Positions 8,243 to 16,823 of a DNA stretch of 37,056 nt are shown here, in pieces. Position 1 is the first letter of the stretch, and each line of letters begins with the position of its first letter. Below the pieces are notes generated by a model. It had not been told where the DNA came from and made no database searches. It saw nothing but the letters and a program-made list of their open reading frames with translations. The DNA lies in assembly GCA_040007395.1 (NCBI GenBank), contig JBDTVG010000227.1:1-37056 (forward strand). Reading direction: 5' to 3'. The translations under genes and the position numbers were made by a program. This DNA comes from DATGFK01 sp040007395 (lineage in GTDB: Bacteria > Chloroflexota > Anaerolineae > Aggregatilineales > UBA2796).

Positions 8243-8277
8243 TGTAAAAACACCGCCCCATCTTTTCGGATGGGGCG
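8243..8277 (-). terminator. Terminator of typA
   Basis: On the minus strand CGCCCCATC pairs with GATGGGGCG across a short loop and is followed by GTGTTTTTAC. It lies between the convergent SDR and typA genes. On the plus strand no T run follows, so it mainly serves typA. Confidence 0.75.
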
Positions 8278-8314
8278 ATGCGAATTGTTGTGCTGCGGTA
8301 CTGAACGGCTGCGA

Positions 8315-10162
8315 TTAGCTCACAGCTAGTTTTTCGCGCCGCTTCTGTTCCTTCTGACGATCCTCGTTGTTGAGAACCCGCTTACGGATACGCAGACTTT
8401 GCGGCGTGACTTCAAGTAGTTCGTCCTCTGCCAAAAATTCAATGCAGTTATCGAGGCTCATGAGACGCGGCGGGGTGAGCCGAATGCCTTCTTCAGCAAA
8501 ACTCTTCCGCATATTGGTGACGTGTTTGGCCTTCGCCACATTCACCGCAAGGTCTTCGGGACGCGGCTGCTCACCAACGACCATGCCTTCGTAGACTTCG
8601 GTTTGCGGGCCAATGAACAAGGAACCGCGTAACTGTGCGTTATCCAGTCCATAGGAAGTCGCGACCCCCGTTTCCCACGCGACAAGACTGCCATTTTGAC
8701 GACCGGGGATTGACCCCAACATCGGCGCGTAGCTATGGAACAGACTATTGATCTGACCCATGCCGCTGGTGGCGGTCATAAACTGGGCGCGGAAGCCAAG
8801 CAATCCACGAGTTGGGACGATGTATTTGATATAAGTCGTGCCACCATCGCTCCGCATATCGACCATTTGCCCGCGACGGTTGCCCAGCAGTTCAACCACT
8901 GTACCCGTCATGCCATCGGCAACTTCGATATGGACTTCTTCCATCGGCTCAAGCAGTTCGTTCGTGTCGGGATCTTGCTTATAGATCACTTCCGGTTTGC
9001 TGACCTGAAATTCATAGCCTTCACGGCGCATGTTTTCGATCAGAATACCCAAATGGAGTTCACCGCGTCCGCTAACCACAAACTGATCGGCCTGATCGGT
9101 GTCTATGACACGTAGCGCGACATTACTGCGGATTTCGTCGTACAAGCGCTGGCGAATCCGGCGCGAGGTTCCCCAACCCGTCTTGCCTTCACGTCCAGAA
9201 AACGGCGACGTGTTGACCCCAAAGGTCATCCGTACCGTTGGCTCCTCGACAGTGATGGCGGGTAGCGGAGTCGGGTTGGCGGGGTCGGCAATCGTGTCAC
9301 TGATGCCTACCGTCTCAAAGCCACTCAAGGCTACAATGTCGCCTGCGTGTACTTCATCGATCTCTTGACGGCTCAGGTTATGATAAGTGAACAGGTGTTG
9401 GATCTTGCCGGGAGTGACTTCACCCTGTGGTGTAATCCGCAGTACACTCATGCCTTTACGTAGTGTGCCAGAACGCAGCCGCCCGATCCCGATCTGTCCT
9501 TTGTAGTCGTCATATTCGAGCGTCGTAACCAGCAGCCGCGCCGGGGCATCGGCCTCAATTGGCGGTGCAGGAATTTCCTTCAAGATCGTCTCAAACAGCG
9601 GAGTCAGATCGTCTTCTAAGGTTTCCGCTGTATAGCCTGCGTGACCAATCGCGCCAATCGTATACACCACCGGGAATTCGGCTTGTTCATCGTTTGCGCC
9701 AAGTTCAACGAACAAGTCAAAGGTTTCGTTGAGCGCCTCAACAGGCCGCGCATTAGGACGATCTAGCTTGTTGACCACGACGATCACGCGCAGCCCCATA
9801 CCGAGTGCTTTCCGCAGCACGAAGCGAGTTTGTGGCATCGGACCTTCCACCGCATCAATAAGCAGCAGCGCCCCATCTACCATGTTCAAGACACGCTCGA
9901 CCTCGCCGCCAAAGTCGGCGTGTCCCGGCGTATCGACAATGTTAATTTTAATATCGTGCCAAGTGACCGCGGTGTTCTTGGCGAGAATGGTAATGCCACG
10001 TTCGCGCTCAATATCATTCGAGTCCAAGATACGTTCACCAGCCGTCTCAGCGTTGCGGAACACTTTGGCCTGCTTGAGCATTCCATCGACCAGTGTGGTT
10101 TTGCCATGGTCAACGTGGGCAATAATGGCAATATTTCGGATATCGTTTCTTACTTCAGTCAC
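8315..10162 (-). CDS. typA: GTP-binding protein TypA/BipA
   Basis: The 615-residue product is the ribosome-associated translational GTPase TypA (BipA), which helps 50S assembly and stress adaptation. The G1 motif is AHVDHGKTT near residues 15-23, G2 lies in ERGITI, G3 is DTPGHADF and G4 is NKLD. EF-G-like domains II and III and a C-terminal domain follow (FRAQFMTATSGMGQ, SLDNCIEFLAEDEL). Length and order match the family throughout. The start is a GTG with AAGGGGA about 7 nt upstream. A TATAAT-like -10 lies on the minus strand at 10224-10229, without a good -35 box. Confidence 0.97.
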   Translation of the reverse strand: MTEVRNDIRNIAIIAHVDHGKTTLVDGMLKQAKVFRNAETAGERILDSNDIERERGITILAKNTAVTWHDIKINIVDTPGHADFGGEVERVLNMVDGALLLIDAVEGPMPQTRFVLRKALGMGLRVIVVVNKLDRPNARPVEALNETFDLFVELGANDEQAEFPVVYTIGAIGHAGYTAETLEDDLTPLFETILKEIPAPPIEADAPARLLVTTLEYDDYKGQIGIGRLRSGTLRKGMSVLRITPQGEVTPGKIQHLFTYHNLSRQEIDEVHAGDIVALSGFETVGISDTIADPANPTPLPAITVEEPTVRMTFGVNTSPFSGREGKTGWGTSRRIRQRLYDEIRSNVALRVIDTDQADQFVVSGRGELHLGILIENMRREGYEFQVSKPEVIYKQDPDTNELLEPMEEVHIEVADGMTGTVVELLGNRRGQMVDMRSDGGTTYIKYIVPTRGLLGFRAQFMTATSGMGQINSLFHSYAPMLGSIPGRQNGSLVAWETGVATSYGLDNAQLRGSLFIGPQTEVYEGMVVGEQPRPEDLAVNVAKAKHVTNMRKSFAEEGIRLTPPRLMSLDNCIEFLAEDELLEVTPQSLRIRKRVLNNEDRQKEQKRREKLAVS

Positions 10163-10265
10163 GCACTAGTCCCCTTACTATCTACCAGAGTGTCCGGCTT
10201 TCAGCCGTGTGAAAATCTTAACGATTATAGCAGAAGCTAGCCCTGCCGAATAGAGCCGAATTATT

Positions 10266-10397
10266 AAGGTATAAGGTAATACGCTTAACAAAGCAGCCAT
10301 TCAGCCACCTATTCGCCTACTCTATCAGCGATTACAACTAGCTTCGCCCTAATACTATATAGATCGGTTTTGTGCTGCACTTCTTACTCAGGCAGCT
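10266..10397 (+). repeat. Copy A of a duplicated upstream (promoter) segment
   Basis: From AAGGTA at 10267 through CTTAACAAAGCAGCC (10284) to the TATATAGATCGGTTTTG block near 10365-10380, this sequence aligns with 11347-11478. I estimate roughly three quarters identity over about 130 bp, with a 2-nt and a 5-nt gap. The last part is C-T-rich then TTCTTACTCAGGCAGC. Copy B ends at the start codon of the propeller gene, whereas copy A ends 170 bp short of the next gene. The rest of 10398-10569 holds a TATAAT at 10508-10513 that may be the -10 of the downstream gene. Confidence 0.65.
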
Positions 10398-10569
10398 TTA
10401 GCAATGGGAGACGCTAATGACTTGCCTTTAATCTGTTCAATGCCTTTGCGGCTAGAGCATATCTTCCTAACAATATCTCCAAAAATCATCTGTGTTCAAG
10501 AATCCTCTATAATGAGCACAAGACAGCTTAGAGTCTTGCTAGGTAACAACAACATGAGAGGGCAAAGTC

Positions 10570-11316
10570 ATGCAAAAAAAACGTATTTTTCTCTTCATTA
10601 TGTGTATCGCATTGACGGCACTAGTTTGCTTAAAGGCAAGCGACATCGCAACTGCTCAAAACCAAACTGGTAATGTGTCATTCAAAACCCCAGAAGAAGC
10701 AATTACTCTCTATATGCAGGGGGTGACCCAAGGCGATGTCGGTAAAATTTTGCAGGCCTGTGCGATCAATGAGGTGAGCGAAAATTTCAAGTTCGATCTT
10801 TATACTGATAGATTAAAAGCCTTCATCCCTTATCAATCCCCCGCCCCGTCTAACTATCCATTTTATGTGGAGATGAACAAGGCACAATTGACATCGCAAA
10901 TTCTTGGCCAAGTCAAGATTTTTGTGTTTAGTTTGCTTTCCAGCGAAAAAATAGCTGATGGCAACGTTATCATCATAGATCCTGACAGAACGGCGAAGTT
11001 CATAAAAGATGTCGATCCTACCAAGCTTGCTCAATTAGAGGTCAAAAAATTTGCTCTGCCTAACAAGACGATTATGAGCAGTACCAAATATACGGATAAC
11101 GTAACTAAGATAGCGCGTGTCTATGGAGCGGACGAATACACCGAACGTGTAGCTTTGTTTCTATTCGACGGGAATTACTATTTCATGGGGTTTACGCTTC
11201 TGCGCTATGGAGAGACTTGGAAAATCCTCAATGCAAACTCGCCATTAGCTGGTACCTCTTCCATTGGTGCACCACAGAAAACAACAGAGAAGGACTTCGA
11301 GGGGGTGACTAATTGA
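10570..11316 (+). CDS. Secreted protein of unknown function, NTF2-like fold possible
   Basis: The 248-residue product begins with a signal peptide (MQKKR, hydrophobic to about 23, cleavage near residues 28-31, ATAQ). The mature start TPEEAITLYMQGVTQGDVGK resembles the first helices of NTF2-like/DUF4878 proteins, in which small exported domains bind ligands or cell-wall components. The C-terminal half has strand-rich segments (RVALFLFDGNYYFMGFTLLR, then TWKIL) consistent with the NTF2 sheet. There is no catalytic motif. GAGAGGGC lies about 8 nt upstream of the ATG. The next gene begins about 160 bp downstream behind its own promoter-like segment. Confidence 0.72.
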   Translation: MQKKRIFLFIMCIALTALVCLKASDIATAQNQTGNVSFKTPEEAITLYMQGVTQGDVGKILQACAINEVSENFKFDLYTDRLKAFIPYQSPAPSNYPFYVEMNKAQLTSQILGQVKIFVFSLLSSEKIADGNVIIIDPDRTAKFIKDVDPTKLAQLEVKKFALPNKTIMSSTKYTDNVTKIARVYGADEYTERVALFLFDGNYYFMGFTLLRYGETWKILNANSPLAGTSSIGAPQKTTEKDFEGVTN

Positions 11317-11346
11317 GGTGGGCGGTCAGCCTAAGTCTAATTGTGA

Positions 11347-11478
11347 AGGTACGGGCGCGGTACTTAACAAAGCAACCGTTCAGCCACCTATTTCCATACT
11401 TTACAAGCATTCCAAGCTGACCTCACCCTATACTGTATAGATCGGTTTTGAGCTTCAATTCTTACGCAGGTGGCTATG
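11347..11478 (+). repeat. Copy B of the duplicated upstream (promoter) segment
   Basis: This is the partner of 10266-10397. Shared blocks include CTTAACAAAGCA, TTCAGCCACCTATT, a TATAGATCGGTTTTG block (11436-11450) and CTTACxCAGG just before the start codon. A TATACT near 11430 could be a -10 element, but no well-spaced -35 is evident. The segment ends at the ATG of the propeller gene. Confidence 0.65.
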
Positions 11479-13266
11479 CGATTTATACGTCTTGTTATTG
11501 GATTGCTGCTCACAATAACAATATTGCTGAGTGTGGTTGTATTTGGAGCGCACTCATTAGTCAGTGGCTATACCTGCGTACAAACCGCAATTAATGATAA
11601 CACTGGAGCAGAACACTTCATTTTCGATACGGTGCTTGGCGGCAGCATCAAAGATCCTCGACCTAATACAGCGCTGACGCTTTCTCCTGATCAGCACTAT
11701 ACGGTTTATTATCAGGAAGCAGCAGATAGAAGCACTCGCCGTCTAATTATCTATTCCAATAGTAGTCATCAGGAAAGGGTCATTCCTTTTCAAAATACTG
11801 AGGAATACCGTTTTGCGATGTGGACTACCGATAGCAGACAGATAATAGCTGGGTATTTGGGGGGTGCCGAGGATGGTAGTTATCAACCCAGTTTCTTAAC
11901 CGTTAACGTGGATGGTAGTGGGCTGAAGCGGACTGCGGTGTTATCGACATTGATCAAGCCCGGTAGCTATGTGGAATGGAGAAACTCCTTTGGCTGGTCA
12001 GCGGATAATACTTATTTTGGGATCGAGCTTGTCGGATCTGGCTGGCGAAAATATCTATTCTTGTCGGTTAACGACCCCGCGAAACAGTATGTGATTGATG
12101 GTATTGCCTTTCTAAAACCATCCGATGCTGTACCTATGGGCGAAATCGCTCACTGGTCGCCGCAAGGACACAATTTTGCGGCGTTAGCTCACGGCAATGC
12201 AACTGAAAATAAGTTATTGCTGATTAATCCCGATAAGGGAATTGAACATATATTTACATTACCAGTATCTGAAGGTGGAGTACATTTGGTGTGGTCATCT
12301 GACGGGCAATATGTTGCTGTCCGAATTTCTAATAATGACTTCTTATCACCTTTTCAAGGTGTGTTCGGTATTGATGGCTCCGCACTACTGCCACCGGAAC
12401 CGGGCTATAGTTTGGGTGGTTGGTCTGCTGATGGACAGGAGCTATATCTCCTAAAAGCCCATGAAGGTGAGGAACAAAGCACCGATCTGATTTTCCTGCA
12501 TGTCAATGAGAAGCGCTACGAAACGGTGCGAAGCGGAATCGTTAGCCCTATGGTTTCTCGTATCCTCGACGATTGGGGGATACGGGACGATATTGTATTG
12601 CCACTTTATGACAAACTGTCCCAAACTTTGAAGCTGGAAATATTTAACCTTCGCAGTCGGAAATCAACGTTGATCGTTGAAAATGTTGATGATATGTTTT
12701 GGCGCAGATCGCCAGACGGGAAGCGGTTGGTCATCTATCGATATGGCAAAAACCTTAAACCCATCCCAGGTCTAATATGGGTCAATGCTGATGGTTCTGG
12801 AAAGCAAGAGGTTATCCCTAACGGTGATGTTGAGACTTGGCAATGGATTGGTGGCAGCAAATGGCTGCTATACGATGTCTGGAACGGAAACAAACAGCAG
12901 ATTGTAATGGCGGATGCCGATACTGGAATTGTTCATCAAATCCTTGAAACGCCAATGCCAAATCCCGGATTTCAAGCTAACTTGTCACCCAATGGTAAAG
13001 TCATCACTGCAATGATCTTTGCCGTTGACGGGCTGTTTATCGGTCAAGTGGATAGGTCGGCGCAACGGTTGCGACCCGGTATATTTGACTCTCAGGCAAT
13101 CTGGTCGCCAGATAGTTCACAGTTTGCTATTGTAAAGGTCATCAATGGGGGAGCTAGTCATCGCTTGGAAATACTCAATCCAGAGGGGGCATTACTGCGG
13201 GACTTTTATCTCAGCCAATGGGAAGGCAATGACTGGGAAACACTTGAATGGACGCGCTGCGGCTGA
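11476..13266 (+). CDS. Membrane-anchored or secreted TolB-like beta-propeller protein
   Basis: The 596-residue protein has an N-terminal hydrophobic segment (about residues 4-28) that is a signal peptide or anchor, then an extracytoplasmic region of repeated PD40/WD40-like blades. The blade motifs include LSPDQHYTVYY, WSPQGHNFAAL, WSSDGQYVAV, WSADGQELYLL, RSPDGKRLVIY, LSPNGKVITAM and WSPDSSQFAIV, about seven in all and enough for one or two propellers. Such domains bind partners or ligands and have no enzyme motif here. An upstream in-frame GTG at 11470 is possible, but ATG 11476 has AGG 5 nt upstream and is preferred. The upstream segment duplicates that of the preceding secreted-protein gene. 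Confidence 0.85.
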   Translation: MRFIRLVIGLLLTITILLSVVVFGAHSLVSGYTCVQTAINDNTGAEHFIFDTVLGGSIKDPRPNTALTLSPDQHYTVYYQEAADRSTRRLIIYSNSSHQERVIPFQNTEEYRFAMWTTDSRQIIAGYLGGAEDGSYQPSFLTVNVDGSGLKRTAVLSTLIKPGSYVEWRNSFGWSADNTYFGIELVGSGWRKYLFLSVNDPAKQYVIDGIAFLKPSDAVPMGEIAHWSPQGHNFAALAHGNATENKLLLINPDKGIEHIFTLPVSEGGVHLVWSSDGQYVAVRISNNDFLSPFQGVFGIDGSALLPPEPGYSLGGWSADGQELYLLKAHEGEEQSTDLIFLHVNEKRYETVRSGIVSPMVSRILDDWGIRDDIVLPLYDKLSQTLKLEIFNLRSRKSTLIVENVDDMFWRRSPDGKRLVIYRYGKNLKPIPGLIWVNADGSGKQEVIPNGDVETWQWIGGSKWLLYDVWNGNKQQIVMADADTGIVHQILETPMPNPGFQANLSPNGKVITAMIFAVDGLFIGQVDRSAQRLRPGIFDSQAIWSPDSSQFAIVKVINGGASHRLEILNPEGALLRDFYLSQWEGNDWETLEWTRCG

Positions 13267-13275
13267 ACCGTACCC

Positions 13276-13360
13276 CTACACGCTTTCATCCAGAATCCGT
13301 TGGCGCATCTCATCATACTCCTGTTGGGTGATCAAGCCCTTCCGCAGCAGCCAGTGGCGG
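13276..13360 (-). pseudogene. C-terminal scrap of a SHOCT-like protein
   Basis: On the minus strand about 27 codons end in a stop at 13276-13278 and read HWLLRKGLITQQEYDEMRQR then ILDESV. This LITxxEYDExRxxIL pattern is typical of the C-terminal helical hairpin of SHOCT-like proteins. The sequence upstream switches into the methyltransferase remnant on the other strand, so only the tail survives. It is a short match and therefore tentative. Confidence 0.35.
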
Positions 13361-13788
13361 AATCTTCTAGAAATCGGTACGTCAAACGGTTATAGCACGA
13401 TCTGGCTGGCGTGGGCCGCCCAAATCACAGGTGGGTGCGTCGTCAGTATTGATCGCCTGCCGGAAAAACAGTCTATGGCAGATGCCAACCTAAAGCGTGC
13501 AGGGCTGCGCGATGGGGTGGATTTGATAGCGGGGATGCAACCGAGGTTGTTTCTACGCTTCCCGGCCCATTTGACTTTGTGTTTTTCGATGCGGATCGAC
13601 TCAGCGCTTCCACTCAATTACAATTACTTCTGCCGAAGCTTAGGCCGGGTGCATTACTGATCGCTGATAATGTGCTTTCGCACCCTGACCAAATCGCGAC
13701 GTATCTGGCGGCGGTACAGGCATTTCCAGATTTTGATCATATGATTGTGCCAGTTGGCAAAGGGTTAAGCATTGCCTTTAAGGGATAA
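13358..13788 (+). pseudogene. Truncated, frameshifted O-methyltransferase (class I SAM-dependent)
   Basis: The open sequence begins abruptly at RNLLEIGTSNGYSTIWLA (the SAM-binding motif I) and continues through VVSIDR and GVDLIAG. At about 13531-13534 the frame changes. One extra G in the GGGG run would restore GDATEVVSTLPGPFDFVFFD and continue to LIADNVLSHPDQ and KGLSIAF, the end of a caffeoyl-CoA-type O-methyltransferase. The family's N-terminal ~50 residues are missing and replaced by an unrelated scrap. A single-base homopolymer difference could be an assembly error, but the truncation argues for a true pseudogene. Confidence 0.78.
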
Positions 13789-13890
13789 CGTTATCAGCTG
13801 TTTGTTTGCCAATTTTTTCTTAGCTTTTCCTCAATAGCTCGAATTAAAGTAGTAAAATGGCATCATCTGTAGTAGGAGAGCGACTCGTCT

Positions 13891-14898
13891 ATGGCGCAAC
13901 TGTTTATCAGCTATTCCAGAAAACATCCGGTTTATGCAGATTTCCTGATGGAAGACCTTGAACGGGATGGCTACTCTTCGTGGATAGACCGCTCAGACAT
14001 TATTGGTGGCGAAGCATGGCGGCAATCTATTTACAACGGGATTGAAAGTTCGTTGGTCATGTTATTGATTGTCACTGAAGAATCACTGCAATCTGAGGTA
14101 ATTCGAGAGGAAGTGGCCTATGCCATTGAGAAGGGTAAAGCCTGTATTCCGCTGATCATGCAGCGTCTTGATACCGAGACTGTCCTCAAACATTGGAACC
14201 TTGAACATGCTCAAGCGATTGATTTTGTGGCGGATCGTCGTAAAGATGCCTATGCAAAGCTGCTGTTGAGCTTGAAGAAATTGATGGATACATGGGGGCC
14301 ATTGGAAAAACAGATAGATCGGCTCAATCACTTTAGCACCAAAGTGCGCCGGGAAGCGGCAGAACATCTAGGCGCAAGTCGAGACATCCGCGTGCTAGAA
14401 CCGCTGATTGAAGCTATTCAGATTGAACCCGACGAGGCGGTGTGGAAAGCGATGCTTTGGGAACTTCGCAATTTCCCTAATCCCACTGCCCTCGCAGTAG
14501 TCGCCAAAATTGCCGATTCTAGGAAAGTGTACAATCCCGGCAAACTTACCGCCTTGCGTGTTTTGCGGGAAATTGGCGTGGATCATGACGAAATCGCCCA
14601 ACAACTCCTGCGAATGCTGGTTCACTACAAAAGAGATTGGAACGAGCAAATCGCAATTTCTGAGGTGCTTTACCGATTCTCCGATCCTGAGGTAAAGGAT
14701 GCTGGCTTGCATAACCTGTTTAGTTTATTGAAGTCTGATGATGAAAATGCAAGGGCGAATGCGGCGGCCATTCTTGGTAAATTGGGCGATCTCAGAGCGA
14801 TTCCTATGCTGGAAGCGGTGTTAGCCAAAGATGAAGATAGCGACACAAGAAAAATGGCTGAACAGGCGCTCGTCATCCTAAAAGATAATGACGGCTGA
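13891..14898 (+). CDS. TIR domain protein with C-terminal HEAT-like repeats
   Basis: The 335-residue protein starts with a TIR domain (about 1-140): LFISYSRKHPVYADFL, then WIDRSDIIGGEAW, SLVMLLIVTEESLQSEVIRE and EVAYAIEKGK. E74, in the S-x5-E pattern, is in the place of the catalytic glutamate of NAD-hydrolysing TIR domains. Residues about 150-335 form HEAT/PBS-lyase-like helical repeats (KVRREAAEHLGASRDIRVLE, NARANAAAILGKLGDLRAIP). AGGAGAG lies upstream of the ATG. In bacteria TIR proteins act in anti-phage defence or signalling by degrading NAD+, with the fused repeats sensing or binding a partner. There is no partner gene in an operon here, so the role is an inference. Confidence 0.9.
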   Translation: MAQLFISYSRKHPVYADFLMEDLERDGYSSWIDRSDIIGGEAWRQSIYNGIESSLVMLLIVTEESLQSEVIREEVAYAIEKGKACIPLIMQRLDTETVLKHWNLEHAQAIDFVADRRKDAYAKLLLSLKKLMDTWGPLEKQIDRLNHFSTKVRREAAEHLGASRDIRVLEPLIEAIQIEPDEAVWKAMLWELRNFPNPTALAVVAKIADSRKVYNPGKLTALRVLREIGVDHDEIAQQLLRMLVHYKRDWNEQIAISEVLYRFSDPEVKDAGLHNLFSLLKSDDENARANAAAILGKLGDLRAIPMLEAVLAKDEDSDTRKMAEQALVILKDNDG

Positions 14899-14963
14899 AT
14901 AGTAGAACTGGACTGATAGCCATCAGTTGACCTTGCCGACTGCACAATTCACTATATTGATAG

Positions 14964-14993
14964 TTCACAAGTTTTCCATAATTGCCATATAAT
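14964..14993 (+). promoter_or_regulatory. Sigma-70-like promoter for the secreted protein-hydrolase pair
   Basis: TTCACA (14964-14969) and TATAAT (14988-14993) are separated by 18 bp, about 90 bp upstream of the start at 15080. The -10 box is a consensus match and the -35 box is partial. Confidence 0.5.
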
Positions 14994-15079
14994 CTGACAA
15001 TGCAATTGCAATACTCTATGGATTTCCCAAGTGTACTAAATACAGCAGTTGTACTTGGTAAAATCGGAAGGAATTTGTT

Positions 15080-15580
15080 ATGTGGCTTCGATTTCGGCTA
15101 GTATCTATGGTAACTGGATTGGCATTGTTAGCTTGCATGGTTGGCCTGATGAGCAACTACAGTTCTATTCAGGCGCAAGGCTCAGTAACCCCGACCCCTG
15201 TCCCTGTGCGTAGCATCGTGACGAGTAATCATAGTGCGGCCTCGTTCAAACTTGTCTATGGATGGCGCATTCCCAGCAATGGTGTTGTCGTGGCGGATTT
15301 GCACATCAATAACACGGCGACGGTGTTTTTCGACACTAAAGTTAACCTAGCGCAATACTGCCGCAATGCTTTTCTTTATCGCCTAACTGAGGCAGGCGAC
15401 TTGATTGCACACCCATTTAGCTGCAATGGGAATACCCTATCTTTTACCGGAATGGGCAACGATAATACTGCCGATTATTATATTGCGGTGTTTAGCTCTG
15501 CCAACGCCGCTCAAGCCGCCCCACACGATGTTATACTCAGCTATTACACGATGGCCCTTGGCAACAAATATACACCATGA
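15080..15580 (+). CDS. Secreted protein of unknown function
   Basis: The 166-residue product has a signal peptide (hydrophobic to about residue 23, cleavage near IQAQG), then a Thr-Pro linker (SVTPTPVPV) and a compact beta-rich domain. That domain has two cysteines, in NLAQYCRNAF and PFSCNGN, that could form a disulfide outside the cell. No family is recognised. It ends 16 bp before the hydrolase gene and is probably co-transcribed with it. Confidence 0.72.
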   Translation: MWLRFRLVSMVTGLALLACMVGLMSNYSSIQAQGSVTPTPVPVRSIVTSNHSAASFKLVYGWRIPSNGVVVADLHINNTATVFFDTKVNLAQYCRNAFLYRLTEAGDLIAHPFSCNGNTLSFTGMGNDNTADYYIAVFSSANAAQAAPHDVILSYYTMALGNKYTP

Positions 15581-15596
15581 ACGGTGAGCAATTTTT

Positions 15597-16379
15597 ATGA
15601 CCTATCCGGGCGGAGTCGAGAGCGTACACTTTACCAGTGGCGACAACAGTGATAATAGTGACAACAGCGAACTAATTGGCGTTTTGTATCCGGCAGTGGG
15701 CGATGGCGCACGCCCAACGGCAGTGCTTTTGCATGGTATTCCCGGCAGTGAAAAGAATGTTGACATCGCTTATCGGCTGCGGGAAATGGGCTGGCATAGC
15801 CTGTTATTCAGCTTTCGTGGCACATGGGGCAGCGGCGGCGACTATGACATCACTACACAGCCCGATGATACATTGGCAGCTATCAATTACCTGATTGATA
15901 GCCCTGCGGCGTGGCAAGTCGATCCAACGCGGATCGCGCTGGTAGGCTACAGTCTGGGCAGCCGCGCAGCATTGATCGCTGCTCACCGCGATTCGCGTGT
16001 TGGTGCGGTAGTCTCACTGTCAGGCATTGCCGACTTCGACGAATTGATGTTCAGCCAAGAAGCTCTCACTAGCACGCTGCCCTTTCTGCACAATGCGACC
16101 GTTGCCAAGATCAATCAACAGTGGATGAGACTTGGTGGCGAGGAAAACTCCATCGCGATTGTCGGAAAATTGACACAACCGACTCTGATCGTGCATGGGA
16201 CTGAGGATGAGATCGTGCCGTATTGGATGGGTACGGCTCTGCACGAAGCCAGCGGTAAACGCGCCGAATTTTGTTCTATCGAAGGCGCGGATCATACCTT
16301 CACGCAACAGCGCAAGCAGCTAGTAGAAACAGTCACGAATTGGCTGGAAATGTGGGCAAAATCGCTTTCCTCACCCTAA
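15597..16379 (+). CDS. Alpha/beta hydrolase
   Basis: The 260-residue protein is an alpha/beta-fold serine hydrolase. The oxyanion HGIPGSEKN and an FRGTWGSGG motif come first, then the nucleophile elbow GYSLGS, the acid D in VHGTEDEIVP and the histidine in GADHTF, all in standard order. The family includes esterases and dipeptidyl-type peptidases; the substrate cannot be told. An acidic tandem stretch near the N-terminus (GDNSDNSDNS) comes from a 9-nt DNA repeat around 15644-15668. GGTGAG lies about 8 nt before the ATG. It follows the secreted-protein gene and is convergent with merR, with 2 bp between stop codons. Confidence 0.92.
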   Translation: MTYPGGVESVHFTSGDNSDNSDNSELIGVLYPAVGDGARPTAVLLHGIPGSEKNVDIAYRLREMGWHSLLFSFRGTWGSGGDYDITTQPDDTLAAINYLIDSPAAWQVDPTRIALVGYSLGSRAALIAAHRDSRVGAVVSLSGIADFDELMFSQEALTSTLPFLHNATVAKINQQWMRLGGEENSIAIVGKLTQPTLIVHGTEDEIVPYWMGTALHEASGKRAEFCSIEGADHTFTQQRKQLVETVTNWLEMWAKSLSSP

Positions 16380-16381
16380 AC

Positions 16382-16801
16382 CTATTTAGACTTTGCTATC
16401 AGATTCTTCTTCTTTCTATGTTGGTTTTTAACGGCAACACGGAGTAGCCGCTGAAACTTGGGGCACTCGAAATGACTTGGCGCGGGGCACTCCGCCGCAT
16501 GGCGCAGTCCGTCGCGCATGGCAATGAGTTGTTTGATTGTCCTGTCTAATTGATCTGCCTTAATTAAAAGCTGTTCTCTCTCTATTTTGGGGGCATTGGG
16601 TGTAAACATTGTGGCAATCTCTTCAAGGGAGAAACCAGCATTACGGCCCAATGTAATCAACGCTAACCGCTCCAGCACATTAGCGTCAAAGATTCTGCGT
16701 AAACCATTCCGACCTATGGATTCAATGATCCCTTTCTCTTCATAAAAACGCAACGTTGAGACTGGCAGTCCTGAGCGCTTTGACACTTCACCAATGTCCA
16801 A
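16382..16801 (-). CDS. MerR-family transcriptional regulator
   Basis: The 139-residue protein has the MerR N-terminal winged helix (IGEVSKRSGLPVSTLRFYEE), a dimerisation helix and a C-terminal region ending AECPAPSHFECPKFQRLL, whose two cysteines and histidine could bind a metal or sense oxidation. The start is a TTG with no strong ribosome site, so an annotator may miss it. It is divergent from the methyltransferase gene at 16896, and the shared operator lies between them. MerR proteins activate by untwisting a 19-bp spacer, which this intergenic region has. The inducer is unknown; control of the methyltransferase is inferred. Confidence 0.9.
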   Translation of the reverse strand: MDIGEVSKRSGLPVSTLRFYEEKGIIESIGRNGLRRIFDANVLERLALITLGRNAGFSLEEIATMFTPNAPKIEREQLLIKADQLDRTIKQLIAMRDGLRHAAECPAPSHFECPKFQRLLRVAVKNQHRKKKNLIAKSK

Positions 16802-16823
16802 AATGTTTTTTATGACTTTTTTC

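Noticed and set aside
9729..10240. Two long plus-strand frames opposite the start of typA
   Set aside because: They lie over the highly conserved GTPase motifs on the other strand; their translations are compositionally odd and match nothing.
10404..10673. An 89-codon frame upstream of the secreted-protein gene
   Set aside because: It overlaps the signal peptide of the real gene in another frame and has no family pattern.
13145..13660. A 171-codon frame joining the end of the propeller gene to the methyltransferase fragment
   Set aside because: Only the part from about 13358 to 13530 is meaningful; before it lies a shadow of the propeller gene and after it the frame is out of register.
15640..15670. 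Possible CRISPR-like short repeats
   Set aside because: The repeats are 9 nt, tandem and in frame inside a coding region, so they are a simple coding repeat, not an array.
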